From the NCBI GenBank assembly GCA_030063045.1, contig JAQSEB010000196.1, forward strand, positions 248,001 to 312,000: 64,000 nt of DNA. Reading direction: 5' to 3'. The notes under the pieces were generated by a model. That model had not been told where the DNA came from, did not search any database, and was given only the letters and a program-made list of their open reading frames with translations. This document shows, piece by piece, positions 10,911-22,600 of this stretch. Every line of letters begins with the position of its first letter. The first letter of the stretch is position 1. Made by a program: the position numbers and the translations under genes. Origin of the DNA: Pratylenchus scribneri. Lineage: Eukaryota; Nematoda; Chromadorea; Rhabditida; Pratylenchidae.

Positions 10911-11449
10911 TTAACGTTTAACCTAAAATTGAATGGTTCATTTATTAATCATTTAATGCAAAATTAATCAAAAATAATTCTCGATTTAAAACATTGATTA
11001 AAATTAATTAAAAATAAATGGCATTTATTTATACAAAATAAATTGAAGAAAAAGAATAAAATTTGTCATCATTTATTGAATTTATTTTTGGTTGAAATAT
11101 AATTAATTTATTAAGTGTAATATTGCCTAATTAATTTGTTCATTCAAATAAAATAGAGAGCCTCTCTTCCCCAGAGCAGAGAACATAAATGAGCCTTGGT
11201 AAACTTTTTATGAATATAAATAGTATAAAATGAATGAATGAAAGGGACCCGTATCAAAAATTGCAAAAGATGATTATTGAATTTGAACAATTTTGAAGAA
11301 ATGGATTTTGGGTGGATGAAGAGGAGAAATATTTTTGTTGGAGTTTGGAGTGGATTGATCGATTGATATGTACAAAATTAAATATGCTTCCGAAAATATC
11401 GAATCGTTGTATTAATATAATTTTGCTTGTTTTTGTCCATAAAAATTGA
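10911..11449. other. Intergenic spacer between mrps-34 and the TAO kinase
   Basis: Very AT-rich, about 540 bp; no coding signal seen. Probably 3' UTR of the kinase plus the upstream region of mrps-34. Confidence 0.4.
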
Positions 11450-14400
11450 TCAAAGATTAGAGGAAAATGTGGTCGCTTCTTGTTGTAAATCTTCAATTTG
11501 TTGATGATTGTTCGATGGCATCATCATTTTTCGCTCTCTTCCAGCACTGCTGCTTCCCTGCGATATTGTACTATTGCTGGTTGAACTTTGTTGTTTCGGT
11601 GTTCCATTTCCTACATTCTGTCGCTGATTGTTGTTGTTTCCGTTGAATGTATTCAGCTGGGCTGCTTGTTTTTCGTGCAATTGTCCAAGTTGCTTTTCCC
11701 TTTGCCGTTCAAATTGTGTTTTTTCCTCGTTAATCTTAAAATAATTAAACGTAAAGAGAATAAAACACTTAAAAGAAAACCTTTTGTTTCAAAATGGCCA
11801 GCCGAAGATTGACTCGATCCTGGAGTTGGACTCGTTCCCGCTCAATTTGTGTATTCAAATTCGCCTTTTGCCTTTCCTGATAATCCGTCAATAAACTCAA
11901 TTCTTTGTTCAATTTTTCCGTCAATTGCTTCAAATCCTCCTCTTGTTGTGAATCCAATTTAAACTAAAATTCACAATAAAATTAAAATATTTTAGTTGAA
12001 TTCACCGTTTGTTCAGTGACCATTTGTTCAATGCTGGCCTCATATTGGTCGGCCAATGCTGCAATTTTCCGGCTCTGTTCCTCCTTCAGCCTATTTAACA
12101 GCTCTTTATGCTCTTCCCTCGGTGCCATTTGCAGCATGTGCGCCTGATATGCTTTGAATTGTCGAGTTTGAATTTTCACCGCTTGTCGGAATTGTTTTCG
12201 GATTATGGCCTCTTTTGCCTATTAAATTATTATCAAATTGTATTCCAAAACGTAAAAATAACCTTTAATTCCCTTGGTTGCTGTTTGGATTGAAGGCCAT
12301 GTTCCTTGGTTTTCTCCTCCAGCGCCCGTCGATTGTAGTCCCGTTGACTGGTCAGCTCTGATTCATGTTGAATGTCCAAATGTCGCCTCTTCATTTGTTC
12401 CATTGCACTGAAATGTGCAAATTCTTGGCCTTTTGTCAGTTCATGATGTTTTAGTAAAAGGGAATGGAGTGTTTCAATTTGTCGTGCCCGAATATTTAAT
12501 TCCTGCAAATTTTTAATTAAATTAAATAATTTAAATTGAGAAAATGAACATTATTGCCCAATTGATTTTCCAGTGAATGAAAACGCAGCAATTGTTGCCG
12601 TTGAATTTCTTTCAATTCAGCCTTCAATGCCACATTTTGTTCTTCCGCATATTTTTGTTCCGAATGTTGTCGAATTTCGTTCAATTTCATTTTTGCCGAT
12701 TTCAGTGCCAATTCATAATTATTTCTGGTCATTCCTTGTTCTTTTAGTTCCTGCAAAAAATATTATAAAATTATAAATTTAATTGAAAATTCAAACCATT
12801 TTGCATTTTTCTTTATTGAATTTATATTCCTTCTTTTGGCAATTTGCATAACTTTTTATGTCATGTTTCAGTCCAGCCTCTTTGTTTTTTCCCACTTTTC
12901 TCAATTCTTCCTCATTTTCGCGCAATTTCCTCTCCAATTCCATTTGTAAATTTGATTTCACCCGAATCAGCTCCTTTTGGCAATTTTGATATAATTGTTC
13001 ATATTCCTTGTCCAGCTTTATTCGATTATTTTCCGTCTCAATTCGGCACCTCTCTTCCAGCTGTTTCAGCTCTTTATGGTGCAATTGCCTCAATCGTTTA
13101 TAACCGCACATTTGTTCGTAGAAATTATTTTCGGCCTGATATTCTTGCATTTCTTTTGCAATTATTTTTGTTGTCCGTAATGTCGAAAATTTGGATCTTC
13201 TCAGCGTGTTCACCTCTTCCTACAAATTTTAAATTAAATTAACCGAAAAAGGTAATTAATTATACTTTGATTTGTTGTTGATCCAAAACGGTGGCGGAAT
13301 GAAGGGAAAGTGCGGTGGTTGGTGGTGGTCCATCCGAGGAATGGAATGAATCTGCCCCATTCACACTGATCACCGTCCTATTGTTGTTCATCAGCTGGTC
13401 TTGTTGCGATTTTTGTGCCTCATCGTCCGAAATAATTGACATATTCTATAATAAATATTCAATTAATTATGATTTATTTTTCTTTTACCTCTTGTTGCTG
13501 TGCCTCAACACTGCCCGTCTCCGAATTATTTTGGCCATTTTGTTGCGTTATTTCTTCCATACAAACCAATTTCCTCAATTTCCCATATTGCGATTGGTCT
13601 TGTTCTTTGACTGCATTTTTTATTCGTTCAATCAGCTCCACAATTACTTTTGGGTGCCTTTCGCTGGCCACAAATGAATGCTAAAAATGGCAATTTAATG
13701 ATTTGATAATTATTTTTTGAATTGCTAACCGCTAAACAAGCTTTTGTTGACAATCTTTGTTGGGGGTCTTTTCGAAGGCATTGTTCAACAAATGAATGGA
13801 ATGCGTCGGACCAGGGTGGCATTTCCGAACCATCAGGAATTATTTTAAGGCAGGGTGGGTCATTTTGAGCAATGTGATACATGGCAGAATAGGCCTAAAA
13901 TTAATTAATTTTTGTAAAAATAAATTGTACAAACATTCATGTCAAGAAATGGAGGTTTTAATTCGGCCAATTCAATGCAAGTTATGCCAAAAGACCAAAT
14001 ATCCGCCCGCTCATCGTAAAGTCCCGAATCTTGGGCCAATATTACTTCGGGCGCCATCCTTAAATTCGACGCAAAAATAATTTAAAACACTAAAATTAAC
14101 GCACCAATATGGACTTCCAACGAATGTTTGAGCCGGTGAACTCAATGAGGCACTACCCAAATCTAAAATAAATTGGATTATAACCATTTTAATCCTGATT
14201 ATTGAATAAACCTGCAAGTTTGACTTGGCCCGCATCCGTCAGCAATATATTCCCCGCCTTTATGTCTCGATGTATTCTCCCGAGGTGGTGCAAATGAGAA
14301 ATGCCTTGCAAAGTTTGGGCACAAATTTCGGCAATCTCAATTTCCATAAATGGTTTTTTGTAAACCTGTCGAAATGATTTAAATTTACTATTAAAATTAA

Positions 14401-14861
14401 AATATAAATCTGTACTTTGAGAATGTCGGCCGCCGAACCAACGCAATATTCCATTATTAACCTTTAATAATAATATTAAAATAATAATTGTTTATTTATT
14501 TATTACCAGCAAGTTTGCTCTTTCAAAAATGATGCCTTGTAGCGAACAATGTATGGATTGTTGATGGAACGCAAAAATCGAACCTCGCGAATTATATCAT
14601 TCCATTTATCCGCCGATTGTCTTCCAGTAAAATTCATCTTTTTAATGGCCACCGGTTCCTTTGTTTCCTTGTCCAATGCCTAAATTATGAACATAATTTT
14701 GTATGGATTATAAATTATTTTACATAAAAAACTGCTCCAAATGCTCCATGTCCAATCTCCCGTAAATCCTCATATCGATGCTCTGGGTCTTTTGTTGAGA
14801 ATAATTCGGCCACTTCCGGATCTTTTAAATTGCCTGGCTTCAATGGTTTTGATGGTGGCAT
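11450..14861 (-). CDS. kin-18: TAO kinase (TAOK / KIN-18), STE20-family serine/threonine kinase
   Basis: MAP3K-type kinase acting on MEK3/6-p38 and Hippo-type signalling and on the cytoskeleton. Fifteen exons (first 14724-14861, last 11450-11734) sum to exactly 925 codons. N-terminal kinase domain: glycine loop GHGAFGAVF, lysine in [16 protein letters not shown] hinge, catalytic HRDIKAGN, a DLG in place of the usual DFG, WMAPEV, and C-lobe [16 protein letters not shown]. After a Ser/Gln-rich linker comes the TAO-specific coiled-coil half with [51 protein letters not shown] and [19 protein letters not shown]. It ends in a low-complexity N/Q/S tail. A TTTAAG acceptor just precedes the ATG. Confidence 0.96.
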
Positions 14862-15404
14862 TTTTCTTAAAAATATTCAATCTTATTAATATTTTTAATC
14901 TTTCTTCTGTCCCTGTAGCCGTCTAATCTATTTTAGACTAGTCTTTGAATCTAATTTATGTCAGCAGGATTCAATCAATCTTGACTCTCGAAGGTCGATC
15001 TCGAACAGACCAACCACTCAAAATGCAATAATCATAATGCCATTTTTATTTAAATGTATTGAAATAGAGGACCTTTTGGTTGCCTCGTTTATTGTAAAAT
15101 TAAAAGAATACAAATTGTTTAAAATCACTTTATTCTGTTTGAAATTATGTAATGTAAATGTGTGAATGGAAAGGAATATGGAGCTTCAAATATGAAGGTG
15201 ATGAATTTTTGGAGGATATAATCACAAGAAAAAAATTAAAAGAATTCGAATTTATTTTTGATTGGAATTACAACTTTTGGGGATTCAAATTGAGAAGAGA
15301 AAAGTAGGAATGAGAAAGAATAAATTAAGTGTTGGATAATTGAAATGTTTAGTGGTTGAAATGCACAATAATAAAAATACAAACATTTTCGATTTGATTG
15401 GTTT
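14862..15404. other. Spacer between TAO kinase and the CCCH gene
   Basis: About 540 bp, AT-rich, with no coding signal recognised. Confidence 0.4.
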
Positions 15405-16427
15405 TCAACGACGCAAATATTCTTCTGGTGGCGGGAATGGAAAATGGGTGTTTCCGGCCGGTGTTGAAGCAGCGAACAGTCCATTTGGAATGCCGAATCC
15501 ATTGTGATCCACATAGGCGGGAGTAGCAGGGTTAATGACCGTGTATTGTGCGCCGAATTGATGGAAGGCAAAAGCAGAGCCATATTGCGGATTCTATAAT
15601 TTAATGGATTAATAAAATGGGAGAAATTCAATAAAACTAACCGAAGTGAAGGGCACCAATGGATGTTGAGGAACGAACAATGGGCCATTCATGCCACCAC
15701 CAATGTTGAAATTGAATGCCGATTGGGCCAATGGACGAAAATTATCCTGCAAATTAGTTTTTTGTGCCAAATAACAACTAGAAAAAACCTGTGGAGAATT
15801 CGGCGGAGTGCGATGAATAAATTGGCAATGATGACCATAGCGGCAGGATCCAGTGCGGCTAAAATTGCGGCAGAGCTTTGTCTTATGATTTGGATGCAAC
15901 AAGAATAATAAAAAATGATTGATTTTTGGTAATGAAAAGTCAAACAAACATTTCGAACATGCAGCTCCCCTTCAGTATGTGCAAATAGGCATTGGTCTCC
16001 GTATTGGCATTGACCGGTCTTCTTGAAACGTTTGCACATTTCCGTTCGATAGGCCTCCAGGCGGCGACCGGCGCGTCGTTCAGCGTTCCGTTGCGAATCC
16101 GATTTGCTTTTGTCAGCCAAAAATTGCTCGAAAACGTGATCGATTTTCTATAAAGTTATTAGTAATTATTTAATAATATATGAATCCTTAAATAAAATAT
16201 AAGCTATTTATTACCGCTTTGGCTATCTCCTCGAGAATCGCTGCCATCTCATTGTGACCATTTTCGCGTGCACCATTGGCCAATCCAATTCCAATTTGGG
16301 GACCGGAAGCAGAAGGTTGCGGCTGTTGTCGATTTGTCAGTGGCCATGAACGGCGTCGTTGAATCAATTCCATTAACTCATCAGCCATAGCTTCATCCAG
16401 AATTTGCTCGAAGTTATTCTCAGCCAT
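15405..16427 (-). CDS. Tandem CCCH zinc-finger RNA-binding protein (TIS11/OMA/POS-1 type)
   Basis: Cytoplasmic mRNA-binding regulator; nematode relatives control maternal mRNAs in oocytes and embryos. Five exons (16215-16427, 15950-16147, 15789-15881, 15642-15746, 15405-15593) sum to 266 codons in frame. Finger 1 follows the YRTEMC lead-in (C-x8-C-x5-C-x3-H, ending CLFAH); finger 2 follows TKLC with the same spacing, ending CQFIH. The third exon's acceptor (ATAAG) is the only one that keeps the frame, giving a 12-residue linker between fingers, shorter than the 18 of TIS11 proteins. The N-terminus is acidic and Q-rich, the C-terminus Pro/Phe-rich, ending EEYLRR. No specific C. elegans orthologue can be named. 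Confidence 0.88.
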
Positions 16428-17043
16428 TGTTAGAAAATTGCGAATAAATTAATTTGTGATTTGTTTTCTGAAAAGATAAATTTCTAAATTACTCCTATTT
16501 TTACATTTTTAATCATCAAATGAAATGAAACATAAGGAATCTTTTAAATCAATTTTCAGGCCTTAAAATCCCTATTATTATGTATTGGATTGATTGTTGA
16601 AAAATAGAATTAGGATATCGCCATTTTTACTGTTATGGGATTGAATGATCTTGTCATCACACTTGAACATTCGCATTCGTCATTACATTTCTTTATTCTT
16701 TCACAATTCAGAATTCGCATTCGCATCAAAAAATCAATAAAAATTTCTTTTTCTGTCTCGTTTCTTAATTCTCTCCAAAATTTCTGTACTATTTTTCGAA
16801 ACGAATTTATATTTTTAAAATTTTGGCAAACTGCAAGTACCGTAAAAGTAAAAACAAAGCACTCTGCTGCTGTGCTGTATGATTGATTGTTTGGCTGCTA
16901 TATAAACCTACCAAAATAACCAACCAACTATCATTTTTCCATTTTTCCCAATCAATCATATATCACCAGTCTCAACGCTCAATCGGTAATAAACTTTTTT
17001 CTTTTTCACATTAAACCTTCCAACTTTTTCAGAATCAAGTAAA
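16428..17043. other. Divergent promoter region
   Basis: About 0.6 kb between the CCCH gene and the ALG-2 gene, which start in opposite directions. AT-rich, no gene. A TTTTCAG acceptor sits 11 nt before the ALG-2 ATG, and another lies just upstream of the CCCH start on the minus strand. Confidence 0.5.
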
Positions 17044-17931
17044 ATGTGCGCAAAAAGAAGCCCTTCAACATCCAGCATCACGTTTCCCAGAGTGTCCAGA
17101 TCACCAGCAGTGCAGCAGCAACCAAACTTGTGGCAAATCTTCCAAGCCATTGACGCAGGTTTGTCCCTTTTTTCCATTTTATAAAACCTAAAACTGTTTT
17201 ATTTTCCAGATCGTAGCGGCCGAATAAGTGCTCAGGAATTGCAGCGTGCATTGTCAAACGGAACATCGTGGAGGCCCTTCAATGCAGAGACGTAAGTTTT
17301 TAATCATCAAAATTTAAAATTGCAATTTTTTCCACATAGATGCCGGATATTGATTGCCATGTTCGACAAAGACAACGATGGTGGCATAAGCTTCGACGAG
17401 TTCGAGGCCCTTTGGAATGTGGGTTTAACTTTTAATGCATATTTCTGATTTAATTATGATTTTTTTCAGTATGTGAACGACTGGTGCCAAACATTCCGAG
17501 CCTATGATGCAGACAATTCGGGCAACATCGATCGCGAAGAATTGACAAATGCTCTCACTTCATTTGGTAAGTAATTTTTCAGTCGAGAATAAAATTAAAA
17601 TTTCATATTCCAGGCTATCGACTTTCACCAGGCTTCTACGAAATGCTGATGCACAAATTCGACAGAACTCATTCCGGTTTGTTTGAATTTAACGCTTATT
17701 ATGAATATTCTATATTTTCCTAATTTTCCAGGTCGGCTCCACTTTGACGAATTCGTTCAATGCTGTGTGATGCTTCAAACACTGACTGCCGCTTTCGCCA
17801 GCAAAGACCGCAACGGCGATGGATGGATTCAAATTTGTAAGTCAATTTGCAATAATAATCAAATACTAATTTTTCACACATTTTCAGACTATGAAGAGTT
17901 CCTCCAAATGGTTTTGCAATCGAAGATCTGA
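17044..17931 (+). CDS. PDCD6: Penta-EF-hand protein, ALG-2/PDCD6 orthologue
   Basis: Calcium-dependent adaptor for ESCRT/ALIX and COPII (Sec31) membranes. Seven exons (17044-17158, 17210-17291, 17340-17418, 17470-17566, 17614-17676, 17732-17836, 17888-17931) sum to 195 codons. Five EF-hands follow in order: DADRSGRISAQE, DKDNDGGISFDE, DADNSGNIDREE, DRTHSGRLHFDE and DRNGDGWIQIYYEE. ALSNGTWRPFN and TSFGYRLSPGF are diagnostic of ALG-2 rather than sorcin or peflin. The N-terminus is about 25 residues and Ser/Pro-rich instead of the long Gly/Pro tail of peflin. Confidence 0.93.
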
Positions 17932-19605
17932 TGATGAAGCCCAATGAACAAGTGCCGCCTATTGATGAGAACATTGCCCATAATTTCGTCATTTATTGTG
18001 TATTATTTTTGTGTCCATTATTCCCATATTGTTTGTTTCAAACCACTCAAATTGTAAATTTCCATTTTCTATATTTGTTTTTTTGTCCAATATGAATAAA
18101 TCAATAAAATTTAAAGAATGTGCAATATTTTTTAGTGAATCGAGAAGTTTTTTCCTAAAATTGTCGTTTAAAATGGGGATTCATTGGTAAATGTTGGATT
18201 TAGTTTAGATGGATTGGATTTGGTGGATCCGCTTATCCATTATTTTGTTAAATCAAAAATGAATTGATTTTTTATACAATTGATTGGGAGGTTTTGCAAT
18301 TTTTTGATTAAATCATCAAATTATTGTAGAACTTTCATTTTCTTCTTTCTCTTCCCACTGCTGGATCGATTTTATTGGCCAAAAGTGTCCAATGCTAATG
18401 GAAGGGCCTAGGGTGGGGTGGTCACCTCACAATCCACCAATCCATCTGCTGTTTCGTCTTCTCCATTTCCTCCGACCCAGCCCAATTCCATCGGTTGTGT
18501 TTGGCCCTATGTTGTCCGACCATTTCTCCGCCATCGCCATTTTCCACCATTCTTCGTTGTCAACGCAGTTCGATTTGGCCCCCAAAATACATCATCATAT
18601 TTTGGGGACCTTGCTGCAGGCAAATATTTGCCTTCCTTCTTCCCCCCTTTTATTAATGTCGATCGTACCCCTCACAAATAGCAGCAGAAGTGCCAATGGA
18701 CTGCTGACCACCACCACAACTCAAAGCAGTTTTGTTTGGATTAGAAGGAAGAAGGAAGAGCGAGGAAATGATGATTGGGCCCGGGGCCGATGACTTTATA
18801 CGACGCCCCCAAGCCCCAAGTCCATTCAATTCCTTGCCATTTTCCCTTATCATTTCCTTTTTGCCCACCAAATTTTTGCTGTCCACACAGAAAGGCCCAG
18901 TTGTTTTGCTCATTCCAAATTCAGTCAGGCCCATTGCCACTTCCCATGGCCCGTCCGTTTCCCCGGGAATCTCGACCCACACCCCCAACTCAACTTTTCA
19001 CGCTCGCATAATTTCTCCCTGTCCCTCTATTCATTTGGCCCCTCGAGGCAGAAAAGTCCATCCATTGCTGCCAGCCGTGTCCACCATCCAAGTAAGTCCC
19101 ATCCCATCCTTTTCCCTTTCCTTTGAATCTTTGAATCCCCTTTGAATCCTCCTTTCTTCCCATCCAACCACCGCCCCTTTCTCTCCTTTTGCATAATTCG
19201 ACCACCGCCTTATTTTAGTGAAGGGATAGGACCGGTTGGCTTTTTGGCTATGCTATTGGTCCAGCAAAAGCCCCCAAAACCACCGAGCCAACCTCAATCA
19301 AAATAGCCTTTCTCAAAAGCACCAAACCGTTCCCCGCCACCAACATTCCCTCATCTCCTCCATCCAATACGCTTTTATTCCCCCTCAATATCCCTTCGGT
19401 GGATGGATCGAATTTTGAACATAAAAGGGTAAATGAAAAGAAAGGGAATGAAGGAAAATATGAGAGAAAGCCCCTCAATCCACATTTTGCAAAGTGTTAT
19501 TGTTCATCTCATTTCCCCCAATTTTGCCCTTTCCAAAAATGATTTGATTAAGCATTTTTGTTCATTTTGACAGGTTGATTGAAATTTCAAATTATTTTGG
19601 GAATA
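17932..19605. other. Intergenic region upstream of teneurin
   Basis: 17932-18400 is AT-rich 3' flank of ALG-2. 18400-19560 is GC-richer and has overlapping open frames on both strands without recognisable domains; it probably holds the teneurin promoter or non-coding 5' exons. Confidence 0.35.
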
Positions 19606-22600
19606 ATGGTGGACGACAGTTCGGATTATGAAGAGCCAACGCCGTCCTGCACATTAACAGGCAAGTTCACTTTTGGACCATTCGGTGCTGTTCAAAAGGA
19701 ATATTACTTCCTTCCTTGTTGCCTGCCTTCATTCCCAACCACTTCACTGCCTTCTTAAGCCCCCCACCTTTCCTCCAAATGACCCAAAAATGGTCCAAAT
19801 GATGGGAAATGTTTGCTTTTCTTCCAATTGGCCAAACATTGGATCGACTTTTTGGCATTCCCTCCGTGTTCCCCAATTCTTGACCATCATTCGCACCTGT
19901 GGTTATGTTTTATTCCCCATCCACCCAAAAAATGGAAGGCAATTGGCCCCCTCCAACGATATTCGCCCCACTGAGTTGGTCAACCCAAATTATCCCCTTT
20001 GTCGCGTGTTCTCGCCCCACTTCCCCCCAACCAATTCATCCAACCTTTGTCGGCACCACCAATCCATTCATTTACATTCCTTTTTGCACCCAAAAATGAT
20101 TGATTCCATCCAAACACATTATTCCCCCTTTTCAGAACGCCATACGTCCACCATCACCAGCAGGCATCCATTTCCTCCTCCTCTTGTTCCTCATTATCAA
20201 AGACAGATGAATTCGAGTATGGCCAGCAGGTTGGATGGAAGGGGATGAAGCAATTGGCCCAATCAAGGGGATGGGGAGGGGGTCATTTTCCCACACCGAC
20301 GGAAGGAAAGAAAAGGAATGGCACGGGTAAACACCTACTTTGGGGAAAGGAGGACAAGGAATGGACAAGGCAGTAACCATTTGAAAAAGGAAATGTAGCA
20401 CTAATGAATTCGCCCTTATTTTATTATTATTAATTGTTTTGGGATGAAGCACACTTCCCAATAACGATGAATTTGAAGATAATTAAGAAAATAAAACTTA
20501 ATATTAATTTTAAATTAAAATCCTTCTAAATGGTTCCCAACCATAAAGGAAATTTGGGTGGGACTCCATTTTTCCTCGCCCATTGCTGCCAGCTTTCACC
20601 CACACCCAATTTTGATCCAATTTTGGCCAATTAGGCCATTCCCTTCCTTCGCCCACTTTGGCTTATCCAATCTTGGTCCTTTGTGTCCTCTCAACACCCT
20701 CCCCCCCTCCGGCTTTTATGTCAAAGTCCACTCATTCTTGGTTGGGGTCCAAAGTTGGCAAAATTATGCAAATGCGCCAATCCCCCTTTCATTCCCGACA
20801 TTCCATTTTAGCCCCTTCCAAAAGTCCACTCCAATGCGCCCTTCTATATTTGTGTGTTGCACATTGCCGTCCATTCATTCCCTTGGTACTCCTTTCCTCA
20901 CAAATTGGCATTTTTAGAGATTGGAAATGGTCAAGAAGAGGCCATAATAGTCGATTTGTCATCCCCCTACCCCGCCTTCCAATTCCATTTCCTTCCTTTT
21001 CACCAAGTTGCGCAATTTGAAGGCAAATGTTTATGGATGGTTATTGGGAAATGGATGAGGGAGATGGATTAGATTGGATTGGATGGATGGCCAGTCCATT
21101 GGCAACCAATTTCGGGGTCATCTCATCATTTATTTCATCTCATCATCATTTCCACATCCATTCATTGGGTCAATCCCCTCATTCCTCAAAATATAGTCAA
21201 TGCCAATTCTTCGTCAAGCCTATGTTTTGGAGATTTTCGCGCGGATTCCGCTTGGAAAGGGGACAATGCCGGCCGCGCGAACAATTGATGAATAGGAGAG
21301 GAAGGGGGTTAATAGGGTTGGTTGGTGGGAGGAAGATAATTGGCTCTGGCTGACTGGCTTTATTGGACCAACAAAAATTTTGAGAGTCCCAAAATAGGAA
21401 GAAAGAGGATGAGGACGAAAAGTGCCGAAGAGGGTGGGCAGCCAAAAGCCATTGAAAAGAATGGCAAGGGGCCAAATTGGCATTGTTGGCCCCACATGAA
21501 AAAGGCCGTTGCTTCCAAAACTCATCCTGCCACAAAAACCGATCCTCCCCATCAAATCACCCCTCCTCTCCGGTGCCGGCCTTTTCCATTCCCATCAACT
21601 CCCATGGACTGCGCGCCGATTTTCGCGGGCCAATTAACTCTCACCTTGACTGTCCCATTGCCTCCCCCACATTGGCTCCATCCTTCCGCCCAAACCATGC
21701 GGAAAGAACCTCCCAAACATGACCACCACAGAGACCAATTCCCCTTTTTTCGTTCTTCTTCATTATTCCTTCCCATTCCTTATAAATCGGTGTCCATATT
21801 TCCTTGAGCAATCCCAAAAAAAGATGTTTTTAAACATTCAATGGGCATATTTGCTAATAAATTGTTAGCCCTTTTAATCATTTTCCCCTTTTATAAATGG
21901 CAGCAAATGTACTGTGGCCGCCTCATTCCCTGCCGTTGGCCCAAATTGTCGGCAATCTCTTTTACTCGTTGATAATAATAATTTGTTCCACCGAATGATG
22001 CCTCCAAATCCTAATAAAATGTCCTTCTCCACTCCTTCCTCATCCTCCAACAATGGCCATCATCTTCATCATCATCACAACAATCATTGCCCTCCGGGCG
22101 ATTCCCCTTCCCTCCTTCTCTATTCATCGGGTTCCGCTTCCGCATATGCCACCAGTTCACTTCTTCGTTGTTCTTCCGCCACCGCCGCCCATTATCCTCC
22201 ACCGCCTCAACCTCCAAATTTTCCGCCTCCCCGAAGGCGCCAAAGAAAAACGCAAGAACAAAGGCGAAGGGGCACAAAAGGGGCGGAAATGGGCCGGCGA
22301 AAATGTGTGAGGCTAAGATTTTGGTTGGCCCTGGCCTTCCTTCTGCTTGCCGCCTTTTTGATTTTGCCACTGCTCCTCTGGCTAACTGGTTTGTATATTG
22401 ATGGGAATAATTTTATCAATTCATATTTTCATAGTACTCAATTCCACTAATGAAACGACAATACCTTCCGCCGATGGCTCCATAGACGATTATTTTCTGC
22501 GGATCTCATCGCTCAAATCCCCACAAAGTGCCTCCTCCTCATCCACACCAATTCCCTCCCCATTGCCCTTGAATCGGCCAATTCACTTCAATTTGCCTGG

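Noticed and set aside
21340..21807. Plus-strand open frame of 155 codons upstream of the teneurin membrane exon
   Set aside because: Low-complexity Pro/Ser/Lys sequence with no link in phase to neighbouring teneurin exons.
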